Shown here: piece after piece, positions 1 to 8,373 of the stretch
Numbering within the stretch: the first letter of the stretch is position 1
How the letters are laid out: each line of letters opens with the position of its first letter
Assembly: GCF_004342285.1 (NCBI RefSeq)
Contig: NZ_SMCV01000003.1
Location: 434,001 to 498,000 of the forward strand
Length of the DNA: 64,000 nucleotides
Source of the DNA: Klebsiella sp. BIGb0138
GTDB taxonomy: Bacteria > Pseudomonadota > Gammaproteobacteria > Enterobacterales > Enterobacteriaceae
Direction: 5' to 3'
The notes under the pieces: model-generated
What the model saw: only the letters and a program-made list of their open reading frames with translations
Told to the model about the DNA's origin: nothing
Databases searched by the model: none
Program-made: the position numbers and the translations under genes

Positions 1-745
1 GCGCATCGTCAGAGGCGAGAAAGGCCACCAGCCCGGCGACATCTTGCGGTTTACCGGCCCGTTTCAGCGGTATGCCTTCAACCCATTCCGCCATCAGCTC
101 ACCTTTGCCGTAGCGCTTCTGCTCGGTGCTGAGAATTTCGCCCCACACGCGGTCGTTGTAGTCCCACATTTCGCTTTCAATAATGCCGGGGCAGAAGGCG
201 TTAACGGTGATATTCCATGGCGCCAGCTCGTGGGCGAGGCTTTGCGTAATGCCGATCACGCCCATCTTGCTGGCGGCGTAATGTGGGGTATAGATAAACC
301 CCTGACGTCCCTGACCGGAGGAGGTATTGATCAAACTCCCGTGGTTTTGTTTAACCATGTATTTGGCCGCCTCCCGGCAGCACAGCCAGACGCCGGTGGT
401 GTTAACCGCCAGCACTTTTTCGAAATCCGCTTTCGGCATGCGATCGAAATAATCGATGGTGATCACGCCGGCGTTTTGAATCGAGACGTCGATAGTGCCA
501 AAGCGGGCCGCGGCTTGTGCATAGAGGGACTGAACCTGCGCTTCATGGGTGACATCGACCTGCAGCGACAAAATATCGGCCTGATAGCGCTGGCGTAGCG
601 TTTCGGCGGTTTCATGAACCCGTTCGGCGTTGGACACCATGACCAGATTGGCGCCATCGCGGGCGAAGCGTTCTGCAATGCCCGCACCGATACCGCGGCA
701 GGCGCCGGTAATAACAACCGTTTTGTTATGGAAATCTCGTTGCAT
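1..745 (-). CDS. Short-chain dehydrogenase/reductase (3' end cut off by window edge)
   Basis: Reverse-strand translation from the ATG at 745 gives 248 residues with no stop before the window edge, so the C-terminus is missing. It begins MQRDFHNKTVVITGACRGIG. It has the glycine-rich NAD(P) site TGACRGIG near residue 14, a NAG motif (QNAGV), a structural serine region (NTSSGQGR) and the catalytic YAASK. The classical SDR family is about 250-260 residues, so only a few are lost. It is the last visible gene of the leftward kinase/ABC unit, 64 bp after the permease. Inference: it oxidises a polyol, or reduces a ketose, in the same pathway as the kinase. The substrate cannot be read from the sequence. 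Confidence 0.85.
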   Translation of the reverse strand, partial: MQRDFHNKTVVITGACRGIGAGIAERFARDGANLVMVSNAERVHETAETLRQRYQADILSLQVDVTHEAQVQSLYAQAAARFGTIDVSIQNAGVITIDYFDRMPKADFEKVLAVNTTGVWLCCREAAKYMVKQNHGSLINTSSGQGRQGFIYTPHYAASKMGVIGITQSLAHELAPWNITVNAFCPGIIESEMWDYNDRVWGEILSTEQKRYGKGELMAEWVEGIPLKRAGKPQDVAGLVAFLASDDA

Positions 746-809
746 GTTTTTTTCCCTTTCGATAAGCCGGGCGCCAGGGCCCGGCGGAATAAGTGAATGC
801 GTCAGGCCG

Positions 810-1877
810 TTAGCTGGAGGTGACGCCGTTCGGTGGAATGGCGGCCAGCTTCTCTTCGTGGCGGCGCATCAGGATGACCTTGTTCTGCAGCTTTTGCTGG
901 AACTGGTCGACGACGACGGCGGTGACGATAACCACGCCTTTGATCACCATCTGCCAGAAATCGCTAACGCCCATCATCACCATGCCGTCGGCGAGGAAGA
1001 CGATCACGAAGGCGCCGATAATCGAACCGGTTACCCGGCCACGGCCGCCGGCCAGCGCGGTGCCGCCAAGAACGGTAGCGCCGATCGCATCCATTTCGAA
1101 CATGTTGCCGGTCATCGGGTGGGCGGTTTGCAGCTGCGAGGCGACAATCAGCCCGACGAAAGCGGCGCAAAGCCCGGAGAAGGCATAAACAAAGATCTTG
1201 GCCTTAACAATCGGCACGCCGGCCAGACGGGCGGCGGATTCATTGCCGCCGATGGCGTAGATATAGCGGCCCAGCGGGGTCTTCGTCGTCAGCCAGTAAC
1301 CCAGCACGAGGAAGGCGATCATCAGCCAGATCGGCAGGTAAATCCCCAGTACGGTACCGGAGCCCAGCGTGGCGAAACCGGTATTGCCCAGCGCTTCCAT
1401 GCCGTTGAGATTGGGGTAGGTGCTCCCATCGTTAAACAGCAGGGCGGAGCCTCGGGCGACGTACATCATGCCGAGGGTGCAGATAAAAGGAGCCACGCCA
1501 AAGCGGGTGATGACGGCGCCATTAATAAAACCGACAATCACGCCAAAAATGGCGACGCACAGGATGACTTCCGGAACGTTGAAAAAGATGACGCTGCCGT
1601 TCCACAGAGGCAGACCATTCGTTAATAACGCTCCGGCAACCATGCCGCAGATCCCGGCTACGGCGCCCACCGAAAGATCGATACCCCCGGTCAGAATAAC
1701 CAGCGTCATCCCAATGGCCAGCAGGCCGGTAATCGCCACGTGCTGGGTCATGATCAGCAGGTTAGACGTGGTCAGGAAGTTGGGTACCATCACGCTGAAG
1801 AACGCAACAACCAGCAGCAGAGCGATAAACGTTCTGGCCTTCAGCAGGTACATATAAATCATATATTTCTGGTTCAT
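810..1877 (-). CDS. Ribose-type ABC transporter permease (RbsC family)
   Basis: The product is a 355-residue hydrophobic protein with about ten membrane segments. It has the family hallmarks GGIDLSVGAVAG near residue 65 and IGGNESAARLAGV in the cytoplasmic loop near residue 210, as in RbsC/XylH/AraH permeases. It is somewhat longer than RbsC (about 320) because of an N-terminal extension and a charged C-terminal tail. It lies 17 bp downstream of the ATPase gene in a leftward unit with the periplasmic binding protein and a kinase. It should form the inner-membrane channel for the sugar or polyol handled by this locus. The family is clear; the substrate is unknown. Confidence 0.9.
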   Translation of the reverse strand: MNQKYMIYMYLLKARTFIALLLVVAFFSVMVPNFLTTSNLLIMTQHVAITGLLAIGMTLVILTGGIDLSVGAVAGICGMVAGALLTNGLPLWNGSVIFFNVPEVILCVAIFGVIVGFINGAVITRFGVAPFICTLGMMYVARGSALLFNDGSTYPNLNGMEALGNTGFATLGSGTVLGIYLPIWLMIAFLVLGYWLTTKTPLGRYIYAIGGNESAARLAGVPIVKAKIFVYAFSGLCAAFVGLIVASQLQTAHPMTGNMFEMDAIGATVLGGTALAGGRGRVTGSIIGAFVIVFLADGMVMMGVSDFWQMVIKGVVIVTAVVVDQFQQKLQNKVILMRRHEEKLAAIPPNGVTSS

Positions 1878-1894
1878 GATGGGTTCCAGCCTGA

Positions 1895-3439
1895 TTAATC
1901 TTGAGGTGTTGAAGCCGCGATCAATTTTTCGCGGGTAACCGCATGACGCGGTAAATCGGCGGTAATACGGCCATCGGCCATCACCAAAATACGATCTGCC
2001 AGAGCCATCACTTCATCCAGCTCCGAAGAGGAGAACATCACCGCCAGCCCTTGATGAGCCATTTTGCCGATGAGGTGATAGACATCCGTTTTCGCCCCGA
2101 CGTCGATGCCGCGGGTCGGCTCATCCAGGAAAACGACCTGTGGTTGCGTCATTAACGCTTTGCCCAGCACCACTTTTTGCTGGTTGCCGCCGCTTAATGA
2201 GGTGATGGGAAGCTCGGGATCGCTGACCTTGATGGCGAGCTGGCGAATCATCTCTTTAACGCTGGCCTGCTCTTTATGCGGATTCAGCCATTTCCAGGCG
2301 CGACGAAAACCTTGCAGGCTAAAGTCAGAGAGCGTCATGTTGGATTGAATCGACATCATCTGTACGACGCCTTCACCCTGTCGGTCCTCCGGAACCAGCG
2401 CCAGCCCTTTTTTCAGTCTCGCCTGAAAGTGCGCCTGAGCAATATTTTCACCGTTGAGGTGGATGTCGCCATTTTGGCAGGGCATCAGGCCGACCAGCCC
2501 TTTGAACAGCTCGGTGCGCCCGGCGCCCAGCAGGCCGTAAATGCCGATCACCTCCCCTTTACACAGGGTGAAGGTCACGTCATTAAGTTTGTAGCCTCCG
2601 CTATGATGAAGCGCGGTCAGTCCTGCCACCGCCAGAACGGGGTCGCCTTTCGGGGCGGGTCGGTAGTCGAAATGCTTTTTCTTGTCGCCGACCATTTGTT
2701 CAATGATCCAGGGAATGCTGGCTTCGCTGACGGTACGTTCGCTGATGAAACGGCCATCGCGGAAAATGGTAATGTGGTCGCCAATTTCCATCAGCTCTTC
2801 CAGGCGATGGGAGATATAAATGATGGTGACGCCGCGGCGTTTAAGCTGTTCAATGACGTTAAACAGTACTTTGACTTCCGACTGGCTGAGCGCAGAGGTG
2901 GGCTCATCCATGATCAGGACGCGCGTGTCTTTGGACAGCGCGCGTGCAATTTCAACCAGCTGCTGGTGGCCAATACCGAGTTCCCCGAGCGGGGTATAAG
3001 GATCGACATCAAGCTCCAGCCTTTGCAGCAGCGCTTTGGCTAACTCATACTGGTATTTTTCGTTGATTTTCCCGTTCTGGAAAAACTCATTAGCCATGAA
3101 TATATTATCCATGACGTTCATGTTGGGGAATAAATTCAGCTCCTGGAAAATAATACTGATGCCCTGTTTTTCTGCCTGATGGGTAGAATTTAATGAAACA
3201 GGGGAACCATCCAGAATAATTTCTCCGGAGGAGGGGGACTCGACACCAGCAAGCATTTTCATCATGGTGGATTTGCCCGCACCATTTTCTCCGATCAGAA
3301 CGTTAACTTTATTTCGATAGACCCGGTAATCGACATTATCTAAGGCGATCACGCCGGGATAAACGCGAGATAAGCCACGGGTTTCGATAATAACTTCAGC
3401 TTCGACTGGTTGAGGAGCGACGATTTCTTGCGCCAGCAT
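1895..3439 (-). CDS. Ribose-type ABC transporter ATP-binding protein (RbsA family, two NBDs)
   Basis: The protein has 514 residues and two fused nucleotide-binding domains. The first has Walker A GENGAGKST and Walker B VLIMDEPTSAL. The second has a degenerate Walker A (GLLGAGRTE), signature LSGGNQQK and Walker B VVFLDEPTRGID. The signature of the first half is degenerate (LGIGHQQ), as is usual for RbsA/MglA/XylG proteins. I chose the ATG at 3439 because a GGAGGACAATAAG ribosome site precedes it; a longer frame back to 3523 would only run into the preceding gene. The start lies 1 bp after the stop of the DUF2291 gene, so the two are probably translationally coupled. It energises import by the neighbouring permease. 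Confidence 0.92.
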   Translation of the reverse strand: MLAQEIVAPQPVEAEVIIETRGLSRVYPGVIALDNVDYRVYRNKVNVLIGENGAGKSTMMKMLAGVESPSSGEIILDGSPVSLNSTHQAEKQGISIIFQELNLFPNMNVMDNIFMANEFFQNGKINEKYQYELAKALLQRLELDVDPYTPLGELGIGHQQLVEIARALSKDTRVLIMDEPTSALSQSEVKVLFNVIEQLKRRGVTIIYISHRLEELMEIGDHITIFRDGRFISERTVSEASIPWIIEQMVGDKKKHFDYRPAPKGDPVLAVAGLTALHHSGGYKLNDVTFTLCKGEVIGIYGLLGAGRTELFKGLVGLMPCQNGDIHLNGENIAQAHFQARLKKGLALVPEDRQGEGVVQMMSIQSNMTLSDFSLQGFRRAWKWLNPHKEQASVKEMIRQLAIKVSDPELPITSLSGGNQQKVVLGKALMTQPQVVFLDEPTRGIDVGAKTDVYHLIGKMAHQGLAVMFSSSELDEVMALADRILVMADGRITADLPRHAVTREKLIAASTPQD

Positions 3440-3440
3440 C

Positions 3441-4061
3441 TTATTGTCCTCCCAGGCGAACGATTTTCGCGGGGGTAATGTCAGGGACGGTTTGCGGGAT
3501 ATCCCAGGCGGAGAATACGCCATAGACCTGAACCGTTTCGCCGGATTTAATTTGCGCGGCGTGGATCATTTTTACCGCCTGCTGGTTAATGGCCCGACTA
3601 TATTCACCAAACAGTACCTGATCGTTAAAGTCCTGATAGCTGGCACCGTTATAGCCGTCGCGTAATTGCGTTCCGCGCAGCGTTGGGCCAATTTGCACCA
3701 CGATGTTGCTGCCGGCGGGATCCTGTATCGTCATTTTTCCACTGCGCGAGGCGGCATCGATTTTATTAATCTGCCCTTCAACTTTGACGAAGAAGATGCA
3801 TGGGTTTTCTTCCTGAGCGCGATAGCCCAGGGTTTTGCAAGCGCTATCGATATCTTTGGCCGCATGCAGGGCGGTCATTAATTCCTCTGCGGGACGGGCC
3901 TGCGCCACGACCTGCGGGACGATTTTCTCCTGCCACGTCTGGTCGATATGCGCCATGTGCGGATTGGGCGGGGATTTAAGATCGGCCAGCTCTTGCTGAG
4001 AGACAATACGACAGCCTCCGAGTGCCAGAACGGCCACTGCCAGCCAGGTTTTTTTATACAT
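3441..4061 (-). CDS. DUF2291-family lipoprotein next to sugar ABC transporter
   Basis: The protein has 206 residues. It begins MYKKTWLAVAVLALGGC, a signal peptide ending in a lipobox (LGGC, cysteine 17), so the mature protein should be a lipid-anchored envelope protein. The ATG at 4061 has a GGAGAG ribosome site. The remainder fits the DUF2291 family, which has no established function; I know it as a companion of ribose-type ABC operons. Here it sits between the binding-protein and ATPase genes, 43 bp after the former. Inference: it assists substrate capture or delivery. Family assignment is from memory of its sequence character and context. Confidence 0.75.
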   Translation of the reverse strand: MYKKTWLAVAVLALGGCRIVSQQELADLKSPPNPHMAHIDQTWQEKIVPQVVAQARPAEELMTALHAAKDIDSACKTLGYRAQEENPCIFFVKVEGQINKIDAASRSGKMTIQDPAGSNIVVQIGPTLRGTQLRDGYNGASYQDFNDQVLFGEYSRAINQQAVKMIHAAQIKSGETVQVYGVFSAWDIPQTVPDITPAKIVRLGGQ

Positions 4062-4104
4062 GAGACTCTCCTCTGCGCCCCCGCAGGGGCGCAACAACCC
4101 GAAC

Positions 4105-5040
4105 TCAGGATTTGATATTGAAGTCCTGAACTTTATCTGCGTTATCTTTGGTGATCAGGATGCCGCGGAACATCACGCGCTGTTTCGCCGGTTTTACCCC
4201 TTTTTGCAGGTAGTTATCGAGGTCGTTAACCCCTTGTGCGGCGATGGCCTGGGCCTGCAGCATCACCGTAGCCTGTAGCGTTCCGGCTTTGACGGCATCA
4301 CGCTCATCATTGCTGCCGTCGATGCCCACCACGACCACATCACTGCGGTTCGCCGCTTTCAGCGCGGCGATGACGCCAAGAGCGACAGGACCGTTACCGC
4401 AAATCACCCCTTTGACATCAGGATGAGCCTGCAGAATGCTATCCATAATACGTTTGCCGTCGATGAGGGTACCTTTCGCATCCTGTTTGGCGACGCTGAC
4501 CATATCCGGATACTGATCGATAACCTGATGGAAGGATTTAGAACGGGTTACGCAGTTATTATCGGCAAGGTTGCAGGTCAGTTCCGCATACTTTCCTTTT
4601 TCCGCCATTTTCTCGACAAATACGTTGGCGACTTCCGAACCGGCCTGGAAGTTATTATGCGTAATTTGTTCAAGGGCCACGTCATCGACCGGGATTTCCC
4701 TGTTGATTAAGATAACCGGAATTCCCGCGTTCTTCGCTTTTTCAATGGCGGCGACGCTGGCGGTAGAGTCAGCATTATCGAGAATAATTCCCTGAACTTT
4801 TTTACCGATGGCAGTATCAATAAGTTCGTTCTGTTTTTTTACATCTTCGCCATGTGACAAAATGGTCGTTTTATATCCCAACTGTTTAGCTTTTTCGCTG
4901 GCACCTTTGGCTTCAGAAGCGTAATAGGGGTTATCCAGCGAGTTAACCATAATCATAATAGTCCCTTTTTCCACCGCCTGTGCGGTAAAAGAAAAAGCGG
5001 TCAGGGTCGCAGCAGTTAAAAGCGTTAAACGTAATTTCAT
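4105..5040 (-). CDS. Periplasmic sugar-binding protein of ribose-type ABC transporter (RbsB family)
   Basis: The protein has 311 residues. A Sec signal peptide (MKLRLTLLTAATLTAFSFTAQA) is followed by a type-I periplasmic-binding fold: IMIMVNSLDNPYYAS near the mature N-terminus, then repeated beta-alpha motifs and GIDGSNDERDAVKAG near residue 240, both typical of RbsB-like proteins. It should capture the substrate in the periplasm for the adjacent permease and ATPase. It is the second gene of the leftward unit, 134 bp after the kinase; that larger gap may help raise expression of the binding protein. RbsB-type receptors bind varied pentoses, tetritols and branched sugars, so the ligand cannot be called. 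Confidence 0.92.
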   Translation of the reverse strand: MKLRLTLLTAATLTAFSFTAQAVEKGTIMIMVNSLDNPYYASEAKGASEKAKQLGYKTTILSHGEDVKKQNELIDTAIGKKVQGIILDNADSTASVAAIEKAKNAGIPVILINREIPVDDVALEQITHNNFQAGSEVANVFVEKMAEKGKYAELTCNLADNNCVTRSKSFHQVIDQYPDMVSVAKQDAKGTLIDGKRIMDSILQAHPDVKGVICGNGPVALGVIAALKAANRSDVVVVGIDGSNDERDAVKAGTLQATVMLQAQAIAAQGVNDLDNYLQKGVKPAKQRVMFRGILITKDNADKVQDFNIKS

Positions 5041-5174
5041 GACAATGTTCTCTCTCTGTTGTTATTGTCGGGTACGGTGAAACAACGCAAGGCCTGAAAA
5101 TCAGTGTTATGGGCCGGAATCCTCCTTTAGTGAATGACTCAGGTTCGTCGCGCAATGGGATCCCTGGTGGGACG

Positions 5175-6695
5175 TCAGGCGGACGGCGCCGGTTTCCATA
5201 ATGTTCTGTCCACCGCATAGCGCCACTCCTGCCATCTCTTGTGTAAACGCAGATGGCGTGCCATATCGGGGCGGAATTCGCTGTGTGGGGTTAAAAAGGC
5301 TTTTAAATCAATCAGCGTGCCCGGATAAATGGCCTTACGGGCCAGCAGGGCGGCGCCGATAGCAGAAAGCTCGGGGACATCGCTGCGCATCACCGGACAA
5401 CCCAGCAGGTCTGCCTGATATTGCATCAGCCAGTCATTTTTTGTCGGTCCGCCATCCACCATCAGCGCCGATAAGCTGAAATCCTCATGCTGACGCATCG
5501 CGACCACCACATCGGCTATCTGGTACGCGATTGATTCCAGCGCCGCGCGAATCAGGTGGGCGCGCTTCACCCCACGACTTAAACCGCAAATGACGCCGCG
5601 TGCGCTATCGTCCCACCACGGGGCGCCGAGCCCGGTTAGCGCGGGCACAAAATAGACGCCCAGCGTCGAGTCGACGGAGGCCGGTAGGGTGTTGAGCTCG
5701 TGGGCCAGCTCGCTGGCGGAAAGTTCGCTTAACCCGGTACTGTCAGCCATCCACGCTACGGCGTCGCCGGTATGCGGGATATTGCCTTCCAGCCCGTAAG
5801 TGAGGCTTTCACCATCATGCCATGCGATGGTGGTGGCCAGGGCATCGATATCGCACTGCGCTGATTTCACCGGCGCCATGACGGAGGAACCCGTTCCGTA
5901 AGTGGCCTTGACGCAGCCTTGCTCCCCTAAGGCGTGACCAAACAGCGCAGCGTGTGAATCGCCAACCATCGCCATCACCGGGATGCCATCAGGAATGGCG
6001 GCCAGCCCCCGGGTGTAGCCGAATAAACCGCTGGAGGGTTTAATTTCCGGCAGCGCGGCGCGCGGGATCTGAAACAACCCCAGCATCTCATCATCCCACT
6101 GCCCGGTATGCAAATTGAGCAGCTGCGTTCGGGCGGCATTGGAATAGTCACAGCTAAAAGCGGCGCCCTGCGTCAGATTCCACAGGATCCAGCTATCGAT
6201 GGTGCCGAGACAAATCTCCCCGCACTCAGCCAGAGAGCGACCTTCTGGGACCGACTCCAGTAGCCAGCGCATTTTGGAGGCGGAAAATAACGGGGCGATC
6301 GGCAGCCCGGTGATGGCCTTAATGTGCTGCTCTTTGTGGTCGCGGCGCAGCGTCTCACAGAAGCTGGCGCTACGGGTACACTGCCAGGTGATGGCGGCAT
6401 TAATGGGTTTGCCGCTCTGCCGATACCAGCCGATTGCCGTTTCACGTTGGTTACTGATGGCTAACGCCGCAATATTTTCTGCGCCCACGTGGCTGATGGC
6501 CTGCGCAATCACGTTGAGCGAGGCCGCGATCAACGCCTCCCCTGATTGCTCTACCCAGCCATCGCAGGGGGTCTGAATCGCTAAGGGTTGAGAAAACTTC
6601 ACAATAACGTTGCCATGGCCGTCAAGTACCACCGCTTTGGCATTGGTGGTGCCTTCATCGAGCGCAATGATGAACTCTTTCTGTGTTGCCAGCAT
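5175..6695 (-). CDS. FGGY-family carbohydrate kinase (glycerol-kinase-like); apulose-kinase type possible
   Basis: The 506-residue FGGY kinase has the N-terminal phosphate loop LDEGTTNAKAVVLD, the segment TWQCTRS, the adenosine-loop region TYGTGSSVMAP near 265 and the ATP-binding motif VDGGPTKNDWLMQYQADLL near 410. The N-terminal motifs resemble glycerol kinase, but the neighbours are a sugar ABC transporter and a split transketolase. That suggests it phosphorylates a ketose or polyol whose phosphate is a transketolase donor. The D-apulose kinase of the apiose pathway is the best-known precedent for this gene company (inference). It is first in the leftward operon, preceded by 362 bp carrying a palindromic operator candidate. 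Confidence 0.85.
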   Translation of the reverse strand: MLATQKEFIIALDEGTTNAKAVVLDGHGNVIVKFSQPLAIQTPCDGWVEQSGEALIAASLNVIAQAISHVGAENIAALAISNQRETAIGWYRQSGKPINAAITWQCTRSASFCETLRRDHKEQHIKAITGLPIAPLFSASKMRWLLESVPEGRSLAECGEICLGTIDSWILWNLTQGAAFSCDYSNAARTQLLNLHTGQWDDEMLGLFQIPRAALPEIKPSSGLFGYTRGLAAIPDGIPVMAMVGDSHAALFGHALGEQGCVKATYGTGSSVMAPVKSAQCDIDALATTIAWHDGESLTYGLEGNIPHTGDAVAWMADSTGLSELSASELAHELNTLPASVDSTLGVYFVPALTGLGAPWWDDSARGVICGLSRGVKRAHLIRAALESIAYQIADVVVAMRQHEDFSLSALMVDGGPTKNDWLMQYQADLLGCPVMRSDVPELSAIGAALLARKAIYPGTLIDLKAFLTPHSEFRPDMARHLRLHKRWQEWRYAVDRTLWKPAPSA

Positions 6696-7057
6696 TAGAT
6701 CGTCTCCTGAGTCACTCTTCGTCCTGGCATTGCGGGAAAGGCGAACTTCCTCGTTATCGCATTGCTGCTTAGCAGGCCATAATGTGACATTCTGTTATCA
6801 CTTTTTTAATCACTGAATATATATTCGATAGTGATTATTTATTTAATACCTTAGCCAGAAACCTTCCGTGGGGCTAGAGGAAAAGTTATCAATTGTGCTG
6901 GCAATCACACTTATCGGGATCGACAAATGCAGGGCTTATGTTGAAGGAGTGCCGTTTTTTAGCGGTTTATAAGATTGAAATATAAGAGTTTATTTGACGT
7001 GCCTCTGCGTTTATCGGGATAGCGCAAAGGCAGCAGAAAAGACGTTTTGCCGCGGAA
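6696..7057. promoter_or_regulatory. Promoter region of the kinase/ABC operon, between kinase and regulator genes
   Basis: A 362-bp A+T-rich stretch with no gene. It contains the operator-like palindrome at 6815-6826 and a 10-bp direct repeat TTATCGGGAT at 6911-6920 and 7011-7020, exactly 100 bp apart. Both flanking genes are leftward, so this is the upstream region of the kinase operon and the 3' region of the regulator gene. I see no strong terminator with a T-run. Confidence 0.6.
6808..6836. promoter_or_regulatory. Candidate operator 1 (GAATATATATTC palindrome within AATCACT...AGTGATT)
   Basis: The 12-bp perfect palindrome GAATATATATTC lies at 6815-6826. It is flanked by longer inverted arms, AATCACT at 6808-6814 and AGTGATT at 6830-6836. 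The 13-mer TGAATATATATTC recurs at 8177 in front of the regulator and transketolase genes, and a variant is at 8333. The placement about 115 bp upstream of the kinase start, together with the recurrence, suggests a binding site for the SorC-type regulator encoded at 7058-8008. Confidence 0.6.
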
Positions 7058-8008
7058 TCAGCCCGTGACGAGCAGTCTGGCGGTCGGGTAGTCGGTAATT
7101 AACACGTCAATATAACCGCCGGAGAGGGCGCCTTTGATGGCGGCGACTTTATCGCTACCGCCAGCCAGGGCGACGACATTGGGACATTTTTTGACTTTCT
7201 CCAGCGCCATGCCGATAACAGGATCTTCATCATCGCGTAACACGGCCTGACCGTTTTTATCGTAATAGTGCAGGCAGATGTCGCCCACTGCGCCGCGCTC
7301 CGCCAGCACCTGAAGCATATCTTCGTGATAGTAGTTGCCTGACGTTTTCAGTAGCTGTGAAGGTTCGAGGATACCAATCCCGACGATGGCGATATCGACT
7401 TCATCAAAGCGCGCTATCACATCGGCGACATCATGGCTGGCGACAAGACGGTTTTTCTCTTCCATGGAGCCTTCGATGCTTTGCGAAGGCAGCAGCCACG
7501 CTTCGCAGTTTAAGCGCTGGGCGAGGGTCTGGGTCAGAATTGTCGCCTGCACATTGCCATTCGGCCCGACGCCGCCCAGCAGCTGGATCACGCCGTTGGC
7601 TTTCAGGCTCTGCGCGTGGACTTCGTCGACCATGGCCCGAATGGTCGAGCTCCATGAAGAGACGCCAATCAGATCTTTTGGCCGTAATCGCGTTTCCAGA
7701 TAGTGCGCCGCAGCGGAGCCAATGGCGCGTTTGATGGTGTGATCGCTCGCATCTTCTTCGGTATCCACCACGATGGCCTGTTTAATGCCGTAGCGATCCT
7801 CAATCCCTTTTTCAAGATTCAGGAAAATATTTGATGGCTGAACCACGCTAATTTTAACGACCCCTTCTTTTTGACAACGGGTGATGGCGCGGGAGACAAA
7901 TGACTGAGAAAGCGAGAGAAGTTGAGCGATGTCGGACTGCTTTCGTCCTTCAAGGTAGTAAAGAGTGGCAATCTTAACTAATAGCCGTTGTTCATCCTGC
8001 TTAGCCAT
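7058..8008 (-). CDS. SorC-family (DeoR/SorC-type) sugar-responsive transcriptional regulator
   Basis: The protein has 316 residues. Its N-terminal helix-turn-helix (YYLEGRKQSDIAQLLSLSQSFVSRAI, about residues 18-43; the segment quoted continues past the recognition helix) is followed by a sugar-phosphate-binding domain with LLGGVGPNG near 143 and VALAGGSDKVAAIKGAL near 282. This arrangement matches SorC, LsrR, DalR and EryD regulators, which respond to a phosphorylated pathway intermediate. It lies between the kinase/ABC operon and the divergent transketolase genes, with matching palindromes on both sides. It probably controls both units and itself. Whether it represses or activates cannot be read from the sequence. 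Confidence 0.88.
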   Translation of the reverse strand: MAKQDEQRLLVKIATLYYLEGRKQSDIAQLLSLSQSFVSRAITRCQKEGVVKISVVQPSNIFLNLEKGIEDRYGIKQAIVVDTEEDASDHTIKRAIGSAAAHYLETRLRPKDLIGVSSWSSTIRAMVDEVHAQSLKANGVIQLLGGVGPNGNVQATILTQTLAQRLNCEAWLLPSQSIEGSMEEKNRLVASHDVADVIARFDEVDIAIVGIGILEPSQLLKTSGNYYHEDMLQVLAERGAVGDICLHYYDKNGQAVLRDDEDPVIGMALEKVKKCPNVVALAGGSDKVAAIKGALSGGYIDVLITDYPTARLLVTG

Positions 8009-8176
8009 ATATATCCCCGAAAATCATTAACGTGCAGCCATTATGTTAGAGGTTTTTATCATACGCGAAAAAAAAAGACAGTTAAGTGTGATGAGACTCT
8101 AACTTTTATCAATCCTCTAAAACAGCTATGGACAAAAACAGCCTCGTCGCGGCATAATTGAATAAAGAATCATCAT

Positions 8177-8190
8177 TGAATATATATTCA
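8177..8190. promoter_or_regulatory. Candidate operator 2 (TGAATATATATTCA palindrome)
   Basis: A perfect 14-bp palindrome between the regulator and transketolase genes. Its first 13 bases equal those at 6814-6826 in front of the kinase operon. It is the best-matched pair of sites in the locus and probably binds the SorC-type regulator. Confidence 0.6.
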
Positions 8191-8331
8191 TTATGGTTTC
8201 AGATCAACTGAAAAATTATCCAGGCGCCGGTATGCCTGATGGTGAGGAGGCAGAATGTTCCTGAGTTTGGTGTAGCGGCGCAAGTCATACGATGCCCTGC
8301 CAGGGGATGTCTGGTTTTTTTAGTCCCTTAC

Positions 8332-8345
8332 GGAATAAATATTCC
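8332..8345. promoter_or_regulatory. Candidate operator 3 (GGAATAAATATTCC palindrome)
   Basis: Inverted arms GGAATA and TATTCC around AA. The core GAATA-NN-TATTC is shared with the sites at 6815 and 8178. It ends 28 bp before the transketolase start codon, where a bound repressor could block transcription. It may form a looped pair with the site 155 bp upstream. Confidence 0.5.
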
Positions 8346-8373
8346 AAGTTGAAATTAAATTCAGAGGTATTAA

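Larger units (their letters stand above)
8009..8373. promoter_or_regulatory. Divergent promoter region, regulator / split transketolase
   Basis: A 365-bp A+T-rich region without a gene. It holds two operator-like palindromes (8177-8190 and 8332-8345), which should serve leftward transcription of the regulator and rightward transcription of the transketolase genes. An AGAGG ribosome site lies just before the ATG at 8374. A half-match to a CRP site (TGTGA near 8087) is too weak to call. Confidence 0.6.

Noticed and set aside
630-1625. Rightward open frame of 331 codons over the first SDR and permease genes
   Set aside because: The leftward SDR and RbsC-type permease have clear family motifs; the opposite frame has none.
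8084-8105. CRP site upstream of the SorC-type regulator
   Set aside because: Only the left half TGTGA matches; the right half is poor.
8295-8321. CCAG...CTGG with seven T residues in the transketolase leader, as an attenuator
   Set aside because: The stem is only four base pairs, and no leader peptide or alternative structure is evident.
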